Shown in pieces: positions 5,747 to 5,858 of a stretch of DNA of 5,858 bases. Position 1 is the stretch's first letter. Each line of letters opens with the position of its first letter. The position numbers and the translations under genes are program-made. The stretch comes from an uncultured cyanobacterium (lineage in GTDB: Bacteria; Cyanobacteriota; Cyanobacteriia; Cyanobacteriales; Chroococcidiopsidaceae), in NCBI GenBank assembly GCA_946221495.1, contig CAMIFA010000221.1, positions 1 to 5,858 of the forward strand, written 5' to 3'. The notes below the pieces were generated by a model. That model saw only the letters and a list, made by a program, of their open reading frames with translations, was not told the origin of the DNA and made no database searches.

Positions 5747-5782
5747 TTTACTTTTATTTTTACTTTCTTTTTTACTTTTTTG
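5747..5782 (+). repeat. 12-base tandem repeat, three copies
   Basis: Units TTTACTTTTATT (5747-5758), TTTACTTTCTTT (5759-5770) and TTTACTTTTTTG (5771-5782) share an exact TTTACTTT at a strict 12-base spacing. The sequence is non-coding and pyrimidine-rich on this strand. It may be a simple microsatellite-like tract or part of the upstream region of a gene beyond the window. Confidence 0.55.
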
Positions 5783-5858
5783 ATGTATTATTTAATAATG
5801 GAAATCCTTGCCTTTTTACCTAATACATTATATTTCCAGTATAAAACTAATAAGAACG

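Larger units (their letters stand above)
5609..5858. other. AT-rich intergenic region at the right edge
   Basis: No convincing gene is seen in these 250 bases. They hold a weak promoter candidate for the minus-strand pair (5656-5685), a 12-base tandem repeat (5747-5782) and one degenerate HIP1-like site near 5650. A plus-strand reading frame opens at ATG 5783 or 5798 and runs off the window edge. It has only 20-25 codons and no ribosome site, so it is not called. Confidence 0.5.

Noticed and set aside
5783..5858. Plus-strand reading frame running off the right edge (MYYLIMEILAFLPNT...)
   Set aside because: Only 20-25 codons, AT-rich, no Shine-Dalgarno; could be the start of a gene beyond the window but cannot be supported.

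Overview
The window is a chromosomal stretch of a cyanobacterium. Three things point there. There are eight exact copies of the HIP1 palindrome GCGATCGC in 5.9 kb, where about 0.1 is expected by chance. Several protein families are largely confined to cyanobacteria (DUF4079, DUF1830, the BchE-like radical SAM protein, the DICT protein). A CTCTGYGTC-type intergenic repeat known from filamentous and unicellular cyanobacteria is also present. The genus cannot be fixed from the sequence. No phage gene, transposase, tRNA, rRNA or CRISPR array was seen.

Layout. (1) 29-981, minus strand: a DUF1830 protein, then a terminator-like hairpin, then a four-helix membrane protein of the DUF4079 type. (2) 982-1451: an AT-rich divergent intergenic region with an NtcA-type promoter pattern facing the DUF1830 gene and an unexplained inverted repeat nearer the plus-strand genes. 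(3) 1452-5136, plus strand: a probable operon of a B12-domain/radical SAM protein, a DICT sensor fused to a degenerate HD-GYP-like domain, and a pentapeptide-repeat protein. The last two overlap by 4 bases (GTGA). A copy of the interspersed repeat lies between the first two. (4) 5137-5174: a short gap between convergent genes. (5) 5175-5608, minus strand: two small genes separated by 2 bases, of 57 aa (GTG start) and 85 aa, neither recognised. (6) 5609-5858: AT-rich non-coding DNA with three copies of a 12-base tandem repeat.

How the genes may work together. The plus-strand trio looks like one transcriptional unit. A radical SAM enzyme of a family I recall being linked by name to high-light acclimation of photosystem II is followed by a likely light- or redox-related sensor that has lost its HD-GYP metal site, and by a rigid beta-helix protein that may act as a partner or scaffold. 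This is inference from order and domains. No gene in the window has a function that sequence alone can prove. Most of the window looks like conserved cyanobacterial genome of poorly characterised genes rather than an accessory island. The least ordinary parts are the degenerate HD-GYP fusion and the two-small-gene unit at the right end.
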